From positions 32,964,614 to 33,028,613 of the forward strand of contig OX411547.1 of the NCBI GenBank assembly GCA_948146395.1: a stretch of DNA of 64,000 bases. The letters run 5' to 3'. This DNA is from Fragum whitleyi. Taxonomy: Eukaryota > Mollusca > Bivalvia > Cardiida > Cardiidae. The position numbers and the translations under genes were made by a program. A model generated the notes under the pieces. That model was not told the origin of the DNA, made no database searches, and saw only the letters and a list, made by a program, of their open reading frames with translations. Below, piece by piece: positions 11,291 to 22,815 of this stretch (within the stretch, counting starts at the first letter, position 1; every line of letters starts with the position of its first letter).

Positions 11291-11639
11291 TCTGATTGCG
11301 TTGTACAAATTTGTCGAAGGCCGGAACTGTGATAAGGCACTTGCCTGGCAACCCATAATCGAAAAGCGACCATGTTCTTATTCGCAGACTTTTTCGTCTA
11401 TCACATTTTATAAATGAATGCAAAATTATCATTATTATCTTTTCTGTATAAAGGCATTTAAGATCGTTGTGCATTCATTTATATCTAAATCAAATGTCAA
11501 ATCGTATTAACTGATAAGACTTTAAATAGACATATAGGGCATTACTGCTTTCACCAATCGTTATATAAGGCAATGATTGATTTTCAATCAACAAGGTCTT
11601 AAGGATCAGACACCGTTTCACAATTCTAGCCAAGTATCT

Positions 11640-12060
11640 TTTGTATCAACAGTGTTGGGCATTAACAGCGATGTAACAAAAAATATATTCATTTACGTAG
11701 CGGGAAATACTTCTGTAAGTTGAAAAAAGGGTATAAGTTTTGTATTTACATCTGAAAAATTTAGTTTTAAATGATTCCATCCATTTTCACGCATTTTGAT
11801 TGATTTTGAGTTTACAGCTGTTTTGTAAGCTTCCACAAAAAGTACTCTCATAAGAAATCTCTTTATTATCTGACAAATCTTGTTTTGCTTCAAGATATGA
11901 AGATCATGTTTGTTGATTTCATAGAGGTATGTAACTAAAAACCTAATCACACTCGTGTATGAATCCGCTTCGCGTATTCATACAGTTTGATTAGGTTTTA
12001 ACTTTCATACTTCAATGAAATCAACAAAACTCTCTTCATCTCTAAATTGAAATTTCTAAT
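11640..12060. repeat. Family H hairpin element
   Basis: The strongest part is a palindrome at about 11935-12003: ACCTAATCACACTCGTGTAT, centre CGCTTCGCG, then the complementary arm. Outside it, GTTGATTTCAT and ATGAAATCAAC form a second pair. The left body contains ACAGCTGTTTTGTAAGCTTC, which recurs in the copy near 31.1 kb. Confidence 0.7.
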
Positions 12061-12188
12061 CCTAGTCGTGCTGAATAAAACCTTGATTAAACGCAGTAAC
12101 ACAGAAAGCTGAAAGATGCATTTATTATCAGTCGGTATTCATTTCAAAATATAATTTTGAAACTTTTCTGGTTTTAAAAAATGAAAAC

Positions 12189-12325
12189 CAGCTCTGCGTT
12201 AAAGATTGCAAAATGGTGCAAATAGTTTTTTCCAATTATACCCCGCTTTGCACGTGCACTTGCGTGCAAAGCGGGATATAATTGGAAAACTGTTTGCGCT
12301 GTTTTGTCACCCTGAACGTAGGGCT
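12189..12325. repeat. Family C MITE
   Basis: The central hairpin pairs CCCCGCTTTGCACGTGCAC with GTGCAAAGCGGG at about 12241-12277. ATAATTGGAAAACTGTTTGC and the CTGAACGTAGGG end follow it. Confidence 0.75.
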
Positions 12326-12850
12326 AGTGTTTCAGAATAACTCAGGCTGCACATATGTGCTGGCTGATCTTTGACTAAAACTCTTGTCAAAGCAGGAATA
12401 TTTTAGGTTCAGAATGACAAAGGTTAGTTTATGATTGAATTTTTTAGTTTTGCCTATCCCAAAACGAACGTTTTGATTGGTCGAGTTTGTTTTTTTTTTT
12501 TGTTTTTTTTTAATTGTCTACTTCTTCTAGTCAGTTTTAAATCATGCACCCAAAGAATACCATAAAAACGTTCGTCTCAAAAAGAAGAATTTCAAATGTT
12601 TAGTATTTAGTAAAATCATTACGGAATAAGATGTAATTTTACTCCCTGTTTGGGAACTTATATTCGTTCAGTTAATGGACGACCCAAAATATCGGCGCTA
12701 GAGCCTACTCATAGCTGTAGTAATGAGTACAAAGTTTTGGATGTCCGACAACGATTCATAAACCAGCTTTGGGTTCCCGATACAAAAACGTTTAGTAATT
12801 TTAGTTCGTTTTTGCGTAGCGGGTTGAATAATTTACAAACGTTTTCATCG
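12326..12850. other. No gene seen
   Basis: It contains a T-rich run at about 12489-12510 and a short palindrome AAAACGAACGTTTT near 12471. A 252-base open frame starting at 12650 runs into the family G element and is not supported as a gene. Confidence 0.5.
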
Positions 12851-13080
12851 TTAATCCTTTGCTGTTTAATCCCTGCTTTTTACGTGCCTGTGGTTTTATG
12901 ATTGAGAAAACACAGTGAAAAAAAGAAGAAATTGCATCTGGCAAGCAATTTCTTCCTTTTCCACACTATTTTCTACCCTACTGAATGGTTATTTTTCAAA
13001 TTAATTCCACTTTAAATTTTCGTCTGCAAAACCTTTGAATTTGGACAGGTCCAAAATTTTGTAAAACAGGAAAGGGTTAA
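12851..13080 (+). mobile_element. Family G piggyBac-like MITE
   Basis: The element is bounded by TTAA and has ends reading CCTTTGCTGTTTAATCCC and, as the complement at the right, CCCTTTCCTGTTTTAC. TTAA flanks with CCC-type ends are the hallmark of piggyBac-superfamily insertions. The middle has a strong hairpin, GAAGAAATTGC...GCAATTTCTTC. It is about 230 bp and non-coding. Other copies are at 34.9 (reverse), 43.3 and 55.0 kb. Confidence 0.75.
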
Positions 13081-13798
13081 CTCAGGACATGAGCCAGAAG
13101 CCCCCTTCCTCTTAAAATATATGATTGTGTTGTAACCTTAAAAAAAAAAGAAAAAAAAAGAATGGAAGTCAGCTACATGCAATCCAGATTAAAACTTTCG
13201 CTGAACGTCGGCCTACAAAATGGAACCCTCCTTTGGTCGTGTACTATCATGAACGACGGGGAACCATTTTTTAATATTCGCAACTTTTTTATCACCCTTA
13301 ATGTTACGAAGACTACCAAAAGACCATGCATAACAGCAGGTAGAATATTATCGTGGCCATGAGCATTAAAAATTATTCCGAATGTTCCTCAGATTATCTT
13401 AATTATGACTCCTAGACCTTGTGAAGACAACAATATTTCTTCAGAGTTTGATGATGGAAATGTTATTTAATAACAGCTGTTTTAAGCTTTTTACTGCAGT
13501 GTAACGATTCAATTCCCCTAATTTTAGCAGATCTAAAAAGAGATCGCATGTTGACGTGTATTAGTCTGTCCGTGCATTTCGGGACTGTTTAAGGAAGGAG
13601 TTGACAGTGTGTCGGATTCTCTTCAAACTTTAAACATAATAATTGTGGTGTAATCATGATCGATCCTTTCGAAATAGGGTCATGTAGCTCAGGGAATCTC
13701 ATCGGCTTCCCTTTTGATTGTCAAATTTTCTCTTTTTTTTATTTTTTTTTTGGCAAATCACGAAGATACAATAGATTGTAGGATTTATGGGATGCAGT
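13081..13798. other. No feature seen
   Basis: A short A-rich run lies at 13141-13161 and a T-rich run at about 13731-13751. No coding or repeat signal was recognised. Confidence 0.5.
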
Positions 13799-14200
13799 TT
13801 AAAACATCGTGAAATAAATAAGGTGAATGATTTTGGAACGAAATTGAATGAGTGCGATGAATGAGTTTTGAGTGAAATTAAAGGGAGGTAAACCAATACC
13901 GCTAATTTTGTTCATCCTGAACAAAATTAGCTATATTTATTATCAAATAAGTATACACGTTTTATAAGTAGCTTCTCATTTCTTCAAGAATCAATCAGAC
14001 GCTTACAATTTTAATTATGTCAGTGAAATCTCATTTTTTTCTATTTGTATTTATTTTGAATGTAGCTGTTAATTGTATATTTTTTAGTAATTTTGGAACG
14101 TTTTTGCGCGGTTTGAGTGAATGTTTGGAGTGAATAAATGGATCTCTGAGTGAGAGATTTAGTATGGTTTTGATTGAGATGAATGTCAATTTCACGATGT
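13799..14200 (+). repeat. Family E element, uninterrupted
   Basis: It begins AAAACATCGTGAAAT and ends TGTCAATTTCACGATGT. Inner landmarks are GGGAGGTAAACC, a small hairpin of AATTTTGTTCATCCTGAACAA type, ATGTCAGTGAAATC and GGTTTGAGTGA. Its length is about 400 bp. Confidence 0.8.
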
Positions 14201-14978
14201 ATATAACTGTAACTGTGAAAATAGAACCACTGAGGTTAATTTTCTGTCTAGGATATTTATCATTATTATCATCACGTCGTTAGAATTGATATATTTAATT
14301 GCAATGTTTGGAGAAAAACTATAACGAAATTTATCAAGGGTTCAAAATTTGAAGAACGTCTGCTCGGCTTTTTTTCTTTTGTTGTTGTTGTTGTTGTTGT
14401 TTTTGTGGGTTTTTTTTCAATGGGTTTTGGCAAAAGCTATTAAATATGCTTTTATCATTTTTATTATTTAAAGGGTAGGAGTGCTTTTGTGAATTTACTA
14501 AAGTGAAAAACAGTAAAAATCGTTCGCAATTTTAAGTTGTACCAGTTTTTCATGACTGGTCGTAATCCAATTTAAAAGAGCACTTTGTCTATTTCAACGC
14601 ACGACTAGATTACACAGAAATGTCATTAACTCTATCAAAAGCCTTAAAATTCTTTTACACCGTTATAACGCTGTTATTTCCGGGTATATGGAATGCTGAA
14701 AAGACCTCTTCTGTTCGTATTATCATTATCACTATTACTAATTATGACAATGATAATATTATTATAATCTCATGAAATCACATCTTGCTCAGAAGGGAGG
14801 GGGTATGTGATTGTTGTAACGTAAAATTCGTAAAAAAGTATCATTATTATTATTATTATTATTTCTATTATTATTATTTTCACAATGCTAATGATTAACA
14901 TAATGAAAAACCGTATAGTCAGTACTTTTCAGGTATATTTCACACTCACACATACACACACAAATTTATGAAATTGCA
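14201..14978. other. Low-complexity stretch
   Basis: It contains a GTT array at about 14380-14401, an ATT array at about 14841-14877 and other T-rich sequence. No gene is seen. Confidence 0.6.
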
Positions 14979-15125
14979 ATGATGAATAATTTTGGAATCA
15001 TTTCATAATTAAATTGACTCGGTGATAGGACAATTTCTGAATGAAATTAAAAAGGGCGGGGGTTGTAAAAATCGCTTATTTCGTCTACACGGGCGAAATT
15101 GGCGATGTTTTATTACCTCCCTTTA
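14979..15125. repeat. Family E fragment
   Basis: GATGAATAATTTTGGAATCA, then GAATGAAATTAAAAAGGGCG, the small hairpin and TTACCTCCCTTT match worn parts of family E. Confidence 0.45.
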
Positions 15126-15270
15126 AAACAAATATACTTCTCTATTGGTTTGTCCAGCCAAAAAAATGGTTGAACCATTTGAACGATTGGAATAAATTTG
15201 AAAATTTTAAACGGTTTTGAATTGTTTTGAAAAAAAATCGTAGCAGTTTTGGTGTTGTAGCAACATCTTT

Positions 15271-15361
15271 TGAATGAATGAATGAATGAATGAATGAATG
15301 AATGAATGAATGAATGAATGAATGAATGAATAAATGAATGAATAAATGAATGAATGAATGA
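15271..15361 (+). repeat. TGAA tetranucleotide microsatellite
   Basis: About 22 units of TGAA with two TAAA interruptions. The open frame read through it on the minus strand (repeating His-Ser-Phe-Ile) is an artefact of the repeat. Confidence 0.95.
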
Positions 15362-15362
15362 T

Positions 15363-16148
15363 TCTGTCATAGCTAGCAGTTTCTTCTTTGACAATGAGGA
15401 CAGAGTCAGTTAAAGCTGATCATAAAAAATCTTGTGAATTTGATTGGACGGTTCAAATCACGTTGTTTTGATGTAGTGATATCGATTTCAAAATAAAAGC
15501 ACAGAGCCGTTGTTAAGAATCATTTAATAATGCGCATCTGTTCAGGGTCTACATGATTCGAGCTACATCAAAATTAACGTATGATAATTTATTTGAAACG
15601 TTCCAGATTAATGTCGGTTATTCTAGTGAGTCAAACTGTTTAAATTGTACTTTTTTACGAAGTTTATCTGTTACAACAATCTCATACGCCCTCCTCCTTG
15701 AGCAAGATGTTATTTCATGAGATTGGTATGGCCTTATACAAAAAGAAAGTTTTAGAATAATTTAAGCCAAATTTCAAAGTTTCAAACGCAGCAATCTTTC
15801 AATGCATTCAGTAACGACCGATTGACAGTACTTACAGCACTATGATCTATTAAGGCATTTGTATGGACATTTTGTTGAATCACATGTTTGTCAATCCAGA
15901 CAATCTGTAAGTTCATCTTAGATCGGAAATCTTCCTTCAAAACTGAGATTGAGAGTCTATATATGAATGTAGATTTCACGGCTCATTGCACAAAGTCTAC
16001 CTATAGTAAGTGTATATTGACGCAAATAATGTCAAGCATAGATTTGAGACTCTTTATGTATTAAAACTCTTGATAAAACTTGGCCCGATCACATTTCAAT
16101 GAACACGTTGAACAGTTTGTCATACGATTGGTTTCCTTTTTTGCAATA
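15363..16148. other. No feature seen
   Basis: Unique-looking AT-rich DNA with no ORF or repeat that I can support. Confidence 0.5.
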
Positions 16149-16399
16149 GAAACCTGGGACCCTTTTAACTGAAGCTTCTTAGGAAAGAAATAATCGTAAG
16201 TCAAAATCACAAATCGTACCTTATGTTGTTATTTATTGTTAGATTCTGCCTTGCAATATTTCACTAGAATCGTCTTAAGGATCTCGACAATTGCAATGAA
16301 ATGGTGCATGACAGAATTCCATATTTAGTTACTACTGTAGAAGCAACTTTAACTTTTGACTTACGCAAAAAATGAAGGTCTTTAGTAAAACAGGCCCCT
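16149..16399. repeat. MITE-like element with GGGCC-type ends
   Basis: The left end (CCTGGGACCCTTTTAACTGA) and the right end (TTTAGTAAAACAGGCCCCTG) are loosely complementary. AATCGTAAGTCAAAA and TTTTGACTTACGCAAAAAAT form a second pair. A related sequence in the opposite sense is at 46909-47010. The ends resemble family F, but the inside differs. Confidence 0.5.
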
Positions 16400-17820
16400 G
16401 TACTTTAAGATGATCGATTTTTTTCAAATTCAAATTCGGTCGCGTAACTGAAACATTCAGCGCTTTGGCAAATCAGACAAAAGACAAATGTAAATAGTGT
16501 CAAAGATCAGATGATATTTTTTCTTTAAAACTCGATGAAAATTTTATTCATCGACGTTTTTTTTTTTCTTTTTTTTATTTAAAAAGACAAGAAGGCGTCA
16601 GGGTTCTTGAGACGAAAGAATAACACATTTTCTTCTATTCAAATTATTCATAAATAATATCCGAGACTTATCTTGGATATCGTTAGTGGACGACAAAACG
16701 CCCTAACTCTAGCTTAACACTGACGACAACGAAATACTCCTGATTTGGGCTTATTCTCAGCATAACTTATTTGCATAATTTCTCTCAAGAGGACAGTCAT
16801 TGTGAAAAAGTTATACTGCATAATTTTTCAGGGGATTACTTTCCTGAATTATCACTTTTTGTATTATCATTTTACTTACGATTTTTGTCAAATTAAGATG
16901 TATATAATTAGCGGTATTTTGAAAACGGGTATATTTGAAATATTTCAGAGATATTCCTGCTCTATTAAAGATCTTGTGTGATTACCAGACAGTGTATTTG
17001 TACATTAAATTAACTTCTAATGTAAACCAGGAGATATGTGCTTCGTAAACTTTATCTCTGTCTTAGTTTGGAGATATCAAAATGATCTTAAAGTAACATG
17101 CTTACTTAAATTGCAGCATATCATATGATAAGAATTCAGGGTCGTCAAGATAGTACTTATCAACGGTGGATATCCACAGTAAAAAATAATTCATAACTTT
17201 ACGTTTTATGTAATTATTCTTATTTCATATGTGAATTTTACGCCATCGTGGTATAATTATCCTTAATGCGTAACAATTTTCTGGGAATAAAAGACTAAGA
17301 TCCTTTTTTGTGTAGAACATGCTCAAGCAAAATATGTCTTGAAAAGATCCACTTTTGTTTGTATACTAGAATACAGAACAATGTTACATTTGGATGACTT
17401 TTTCTAATTACTGGTCTCAATAAAAGGTGTGAAACTGATTATAAATTGATGAAATCATTCTTTAATTAATTGGCCATACCTTGGACAGTCTTTTTTTATA
17501 TATAGCTTTAATAAGTTTAGGACTTAATTGAAGCACTGTAAGCCTGTTTTTCATTTATTACCTGGATAAAATAGGATCCTCATTGTAAGATAAGTTATCC
17601 AATTTGTTGATTTCAGAATGAATTAATTTGAGAAGAAAATGAGAAAGTAGAATGACATGAAACTTTGCATGATTTTTTCTGCTATAAACGAAATGGTTTT
17701 TGTTGTTTAAAAATATTATAGAACTAAAACAACCTTATCACATTGTCATTGTGTGAATATGCTGATGTATTCATAAATTTCGAATTGTGGCTTTCCACTT
17801 AAATACAGTAAAAAAAATCG
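16400..17820. other. No gene seen upstream of the first recognised exon
   Basis: AT-rich, with a T run at 16558-16577. A promoter or 5' non-coding exon of the gene that begins at 17915 might lie here or further upstream. I see no convincing TATA box, CpG-rich patch or donor site to place it. Confidence 0.4.
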
Positions 17821-17895
17821 TGATAAGGTGAATGATTATGGAATAATTACGGGATGAAATTGAACACAAGCGAGTTGCAAAAGATGGTATCATAG
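17821..17895 (+). repeat. Family E fragment next to a splice acceptor
   Basis: ATAAGGTGAATGATTATGGA and GGGATGAAATTGAACACAAG match the left part of family E. The fragment ends about 20 bases before exon 17915-17994. Confidence 0.5.
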
Positions 17896-17914
17896 AACTA
17901 TTTTCCTGTTTCAG

Positions 17915-17994
17915 ATTCTAATGACGTATCAAGTAACGCCAACAACGAACGCCACACCTCTAGAAAATGACGAATCAAGTCACAGCCGGCACTT
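17915..17994 (+). CDS. Putative first coding exon of an unrecognised gene
   Basis: A pyrimidine-rich tract and CAG (TTTTCCTGTTTCAG, ending at 17914) precede this 80-base exon, and GTAAGT follows at 17995. One frame is open throughout. It has an ATG at 17921-17923 and would begin MTYQVTPTTNATPLENDESS. The exon leaves two bases of a split codon, which the first base of the exon at 19664 completes as Leu. The ATG context is weak, and upstream coding in the same frame cannot be excluded because the frame is also open before the ATG. No domain is recognised; the peptide is Thr/Asn/Ser-rich and probably disordered. The splice sites are strong, but I have no transcript or homologue to confirm them. 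Confidence 0.5.
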
Positions 17995-19663
17995 GTAAGT
18001 AGATACACTCCTCCAAATATCATAAGCGGTCACTTGCTTTTTTGATCATATGTTGAAAATGCCGCATGGTTTCTTCCAGTTTTCAGAAGTCAACAGGCGT
18101 TCTACCACTGATATTAGTACATAAAATAGATAGGATTTGCGTTTTTCAAATGTCTAAAAAGTTTATCTAGAAATTCTTGTTTTTGTGACTTTGAATTTGA
18201 GGGTACTTGCATTTAATTCCGTCTTTAGGACTTCCTGGTCCATGATTTTCGAAACAATTTGACAGGATTGTGATTGAGTGGCCACTCTATCAAAAGACAG
18301 CGTTCATAATTAATGCGAAATATGTGTGAAATATGGAGAAATGTAAGGTGGTCGCTTAGAACTTTTGGTGGAAATTCCTATGGCAGTCCAATGATCCCAA
18401 GAGAAGGTCTAATAAATTAAAAATAGCTGTAATATGCATGCGCAGAGAGGACATTCATGTGAACGGAGTAACCTACTCATGTTAGTTAACATGATTCAAA
18501 TATACCGCTTCAATAATTTATCAACTCATGGATTGTCGTCATTCCATTTACAGATGTAATTGACCCGTTCAAAACAAAATGCAATTTAAAAAGGAATAAA
18601 AGTATATTTTTGTAAAGGAAAAAAAGATCAGATTTTTTTAAATCGACCTGTTGTGCACTATTTTGCGGCGCCATATTGGAATGATAATAACACCGGTCTG
18701 GCCAGGGATCAGACTTATCGAGGTTAAAGAGTTAAATTGACTTCACTAGTTTCGACACCGATGTCGTTCATGAAAATGGGAATCGGATTTACTTAGATCG
18801 AAACCGAGTCCCATGTGAACTCACCCAATATATCCGAATGGTTCGATCAGATCAGTTGCAATAGTTGCAATACCCTTATCTTGCAAATTCAGATTTCGTT
18901 TAAAATAATTCGCCAAATTTTGGAAAATTCAAACAACCCGGCCTAATTGTTTCCATACAAAATAGATAAGTAAAAATGTGGTAAAATGTTACTATCAAAC
19001 TGTACGTATTCGCAGACTGTAGTGCAAAAACTGTATCCTAAAATGCAAAGAATTACGTTTATAGAGAATGTGAACACATTTCATCGTTTGGTTACCAAAG
19101 CCTCGTAACTTAGGCCTCGTCCTGCCAGCGGAAAAGCTAACCGTATGACAGAAATATGTCGTGAATAGCACAAGAAGGATAAAGGTGAATTAATTCCAGA
19201 TAAATTTCAAACAATTTCACATATGACTAAAACACCAATCCTCGTATTCGACAAGTGCCTTCCTATGTGCAACGCTAAATCGATGTGTAGAAAATAGGGA
19301 GACCCGCGGTCTCCGAGGGTGTAAAACAACAACACTGAACAACGTGGACAACCACTAAGTGCGTTTTACAGACTTTGAGTCCGTAGCTACATAAACTACC
19401 AAGAGTAAAGAAGACTTTTCGTTTAATTTTGATTGATTAAAAGACTTGTCTAAGACTAAACTCCGCACAAATATGTAACGTTTAAGAACTCCTGAAATGT
19501 ACTTGGTTATGGTAATCGAGCCTTGGTCCATATTTAGCCTTTATTTCGGCGAGAACAAACCAGTCCGCAAAATTCATTATTGTCCGCAATGGCATGTTAT
19601 TATTTCACCCATTAGCTCTTTCGTCCGTCTTGCGTCCGCGAACAATTTTACAAATCATCTTAG
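17995..19663 (+). other. Probable intron 1
   Basis: Bounded by GTAAGT at 17995 and CTTAG ending at 19663. No repeat family or exon was recognised inside. Confidence 0.4.
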
Positions 19664-19731
19664 GTTACCATATTCGCGGAGTAAATTTTATAGGATAGGC
19701 ACCCTCGAGAACCAATCTACAATGTGCCAAG
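19664..19731 (+). CDS. Putative second coding exon of the same gene
   Basis: The exon lies between an acceptor (ATCATCTTAG, ending at 19663, with a modest pyrimidine tract) and a consensus donor (AAG before GTAAGTAT at 19732). It starts with one base that completes the split codon of the previous exon. It then reads 22 codons (LPYSRSKFYRIGTLENQSTM, Cys, Gln) and leaves one base. That base pairs in phase with the two leading bases of the exon at 26756 (GCG, Ala). The agreement of phase on both sides is the main support. The frame is also open upstream of the acceptor, so the 5' boundary is less certain than the donor. No domain is recognised. Confidence 0.45.
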
Positions 19732-20354
19732 GTAAGTATATTTAACTTGATTAAATTTTAGACAAGCTGATCTACACCTTTTCTAAAATGGATTTTATGC
19801 AGAGAATGGCTCCCCAAAGTCTAGTGACATTTGGATTACGACCGTAGTGCCAAAACCGTGCGGAGTTCGTGTGACGGCTATCATCGGCTATCATCGCACG
19901 GTTTAACGCATGTCGTACACCTTTCTATTTCGGATTGCGTAGTCTGACTTTAGTCTAAAATGTTTGCACAATGCTCATATTTTTACTGTTTGAATCTAGG
20001 ATGATAAATATCGTAAGTCTGGTATTATTTATAATAGCAATACAGCAGATGTACAGCCTAAATCTTGGGTTGGAGTTTGAAAAAATTCTCAACAAATTCT
20101 CAACTGACATAAGTTTAATAATCTCGAACCCTGATTTAGTTCCTAGAATAAAATTCGGCTTAAACCTATTCTTTTTGTTAGGATAGAATTCCTAACGGGC
20201 AAGGAAAATCCCTCTCGACTTCGCTCTTTTTTTAAATGAACCAATACTCACACCGAATATGTTGATAAAGGTAAGAATCAAGATTGGTAGTCGTTCCTGT
20301 GAACCGAACTCGGAACGCGAAAAAAATGGAAACCGTGAATTTCGTGAAATGAAT
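19732..20354 (+). other. Start of probable intron 2
   Basis: Begins with the GTAAGTAT donor. Up to the family A cluster no repeat or exon is supported. Confidence 0.4.
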
Positions 20355-20822
20355 ATTAAAGAAAGGGATTTGGTTCCAGTAGAGGTCAACCACAGTAGAG
20401 GACAACTAGAGGTCATATTTCAATTAGTCTTGTACAGAGAGGTGAAATATTGTTCTAGATCTAGAAAGCCGAGTGCCATGAGTACGAGAACCGACCTAGC
20501 CAGCCGGCATATACAAGCTGACTAGGTCGACACTATAAGCACTACCAAGAAGGTGCATAAATAGTTTGTGACCCGACGCGCGAAAAGGGACCATAATGGA
20601 AGTCAATAAAGTGTCGACTCTGGTCAGACTGCCCGATCAGCGCAATCTGGACCAGGATCGATACTTTTCCCAAATGACGAATTTTATGAATCTATAATAA
20701 TTATTCTTCCTTCCTGTGTATCTATTTCCGATGTCCACCTTTTGGTTGACCTAAGCTGGATTCAACCCCCTTGATTTCAATCCAGATGTTTATTTATCTG
20801 ATTTCCCAGATGGTCCCAGAAG
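20355..20822. repeat. Two adjacent family A MITEs
   Basis: A reverse-oriented copy runs from about 20355 to 20567 (GGGATTTGGTTCCAGTAGAG, then GACTAGGTCGACACTATAAG). It is followed at once by a forward copy from about 20566 to 20822 (GTGACCCGACGCGCGAAAAG to CCCAGATGGTCCC). The forward copy has a core with GACTCTGGTCAGACTGC. Confidence 0.65.
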
Positions 20823-20840
20823 CCCTATCTCCAAATAAAG

Positions 20841-21246
20841 GACAGCGGGTTTGAAACCCGATAGCGGCATATATCCTTGTAATAATTTCCTCCTTACAAC
20901 TGTAAGTGTTTAAAGAGGGATAAGTTGCGGTGGATTTGAGGATCCCTTTCTCTGTATGGATAACGTCTGTCTAGGCGCACGGTTCATTACAACTAATAGC
21001 AGCGGTTGAAAATGACAACTGCCATATCGGAGACGCCTAGCCCGTGGATCTCCCAGGCCAAAACTCAGGACTGTTCATTACACAATGGGTGCATAATCGT
21101 AAACCTTCCTAAGTAGGATAACTGCTAGAGACAAGAAACGGTTTAATATGAATCCATCATTAGATGATCCAGCCGCCGAGATATGAATGATTTTTTTTTT
21201 TCAAATGCAGCGTTTATCGTATTCAAACAAGCAAAAAAGCAAGCAA
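20841..21246 (+). mobile_element. SINE fragment, tRNA-Asp type
   Basis: The start keeps a tRNA B-box-like GGGTTTGAAACCCG. The middle keeps an AATGGGTGCATAATCGT block. The 3' part ends with GATCCAGCCGCCGAGATATG, then a T run, CAGCGTTTATCG and a CAAACAAGCAAAAAAGCAAG tail. The same 3' block is in the SINEs at 24.7, 48.3 and 55.4 kb. The 5' A-box part is missing. Confidence 0.6.
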
Positions 21247-21477
21247 GGTGTCATCATAAACGTCTCTCAATTTTGATCAATCAGAATTTCTGTCGTCTGC
21301 TAATGGGATAATTCTCGGTGGAATGGTATCCATTATAAGTTGTCACCCGAGTACCCGTGACGTCTGAATATTGATCATATACAATGAATTAACAATAACT
21401 CTCATTATAACTTGGAAATCAATTAATCCTTTACATGATTCTCGTGGCAGTTTTTCTATTGTACAGAAATCTTTTCC

Positions 21478-21536
21478 AGACAGTATAGACTTAGATCAGC
21501 CTGCACAGACATGCAGTCTGATCTAAGTCTACACTG
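21478..21536. repeat. Short perfect-stem hairpin
   Basis: GTATAGACTTAGATCAG pairs with CTGATCTAAGTCTACACTG across an inner GCCTGCACAGACATGCAGT. A relative lies at 53457-53508. The centre resembles the hairpin cores of families A and B. Confidence 0.7.
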
Positions 21537-22195
21537 TATGCCTTGTATTGAATTGTGATTGAAAAACTTGAACCAGGATGTTTTAATTTTCCAAAAAATA
21601 GGCATTGAGTTTGAAACAAAAGATATTATCAGCGGGATAAGGGTTAATGCTTTTTCTAATAATCGGTCTTAACCTCATCCGCAATCAAACTGTATGTTCT
21701 AAAAATGTAAAAATTTTGATAAAAACTTGTTTTAAAAAACTGTATATTAGCATGTGCTTGCATGATTAAATACTGCTGAATGCGAAATAATGTCAATTGC
21801 CTTTTTGTCAATTAGCGTTTTTGTCCAAATGTTGTCGGATAGAAGTTCTTGCATTTCCAATTCTCGATAAGGGTTTTTAGAATTTACTTTTCCAAACACA
21901 TGAACCGCTGTTTGCTCAGAGTGTTTCCTCGTAAATATTGAAGAGTGGTGTACGTATATGTTTGCTGTTCGAAGGGCGAAAATGAAGAACCAATTGGTTT
22001 ACTAAAAAGGATTTTTTGTGTTGTAATTAAGTCTTAAGGTGAGGAATTTTTCTTTTTTTATCATACTTTTGTAGTGTTTATTTGAAATTTGTGATTTTCA
22101 ATGCAATCCACCATGCGTTGATTTTGGAATCACTGTGCACAAAGTTGCAAGTTAAACATGTTTCTGGGAAATTTTCATTCTTGAAACCATTGTTA
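21537..22195. other. No feature seen
   Basis: AT-rich intronic sequence with no supported element. Confidence 0.5.
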
Positions 22196-22424
22196 AACGA
22201 TGCGAATTTACTCAAGTTAAAGATCAAAGAAATTGCCTACTTAAACCTATTGTCAGACGATGCGGATTTAGACAAGTTGAATTCAAATAAATTGCAGACT
22301 TAAACCTATAATCAGACGATGCGAATTTAGACAGGTGAAAGTTAAAAGAAATTGCAGTCCTCAACCGATTGTCAGACGATGCGAATTTAGACAAGTTAAA
22401 GTTCAAAGAAATTGCAGACTGTGA
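22196..22424. repeat. 60-bp minisatellite, nearly four copies
   Basis: GACGATGCGAATTTAGACA-type starts recur at about 22196, 22256, 22315 and 22375. Because the period is near 60 bases, both strands show a 20-residue repeat in an open frame (for example LSKFASSD on the minus strand). I see no splice sites or start that would make this coding. It lies within the large intron of the + strand gene model. Confidence 0.85.
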
Positions 22425-22549
22425 TTTTTAGATGATTTTTTTATTTGTCTATTTGGGTAGAATATGTTTTTAACTTTTTTTAAGTTTCATTTAGGTACAG
22501 TTGTTTTTAGGTGGGTTTAAAAGAAAGGGTCTGCGTAGGAACGGGCTCA

Positions 22550-22620
22550 TTCGATGGCTCAGCGTGAATCATTTGTAACTGCCTATATGTTTATAGGCAG
22601 TTACAAACGTTTGCAATCTA
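22550..22620. repeat. Short palindrome GTAACTGCCTATA type
   Basis: TTTGTAACTGCCTATATG pairs with the following TATAGGCAGTTACAAA. A worn relative is at 33381-33460 (TGTAACTGCTCATATGTTTA). Confidence 0.65.
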
Positions 22621-22688
22621 TTTACTAAATGCATGAGGCCCGTAATCAGAGAGAGGATCTCTTGTGATATTGTGATATTGTGATATTA

Positions 22689-22811
22689 CGGTAGTGGGCC
22701 CCTAACGGAACCGCAACATTTTGAGTTCATTAGGAAACATCGGTTTACATTGTTTAAGATCATGAGTTCCGTAATGTTGCGAAACTATAATGAGTCAACT
22801 AACTTAAAGAC
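22689..22811. repeat. Family D MITE, shortened
   Basis: Family D elements are about 160 bp palindromes with GGTAGTGGACCCGTAATAG ends and inner AACCTCGGT arms. This copy has GGTAGTGGGCCCCTAACGG at the left, CATTAGGAAACATCGGTTTA and a worn right end. It lacks one inner arm. Confidence 0.65.
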
Positions 22812-22815
22812 TTCT

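Noticed and set aside
15113..15394. His-Ser-Phe-Ile repeat protein
   Set aside because: It is translation of a TGAA microsatellite.
20259..20525. 88-residue + strand protein with acidic and basic residues
   Set aside because: The second half is a reverse family A MITE, and no splice sites fit the gene model around it.
22082..22406. Protein with 20-residue repeats
   Set aside because: The 60-bp minisatellite explains it; there is no splice-site or homology support.
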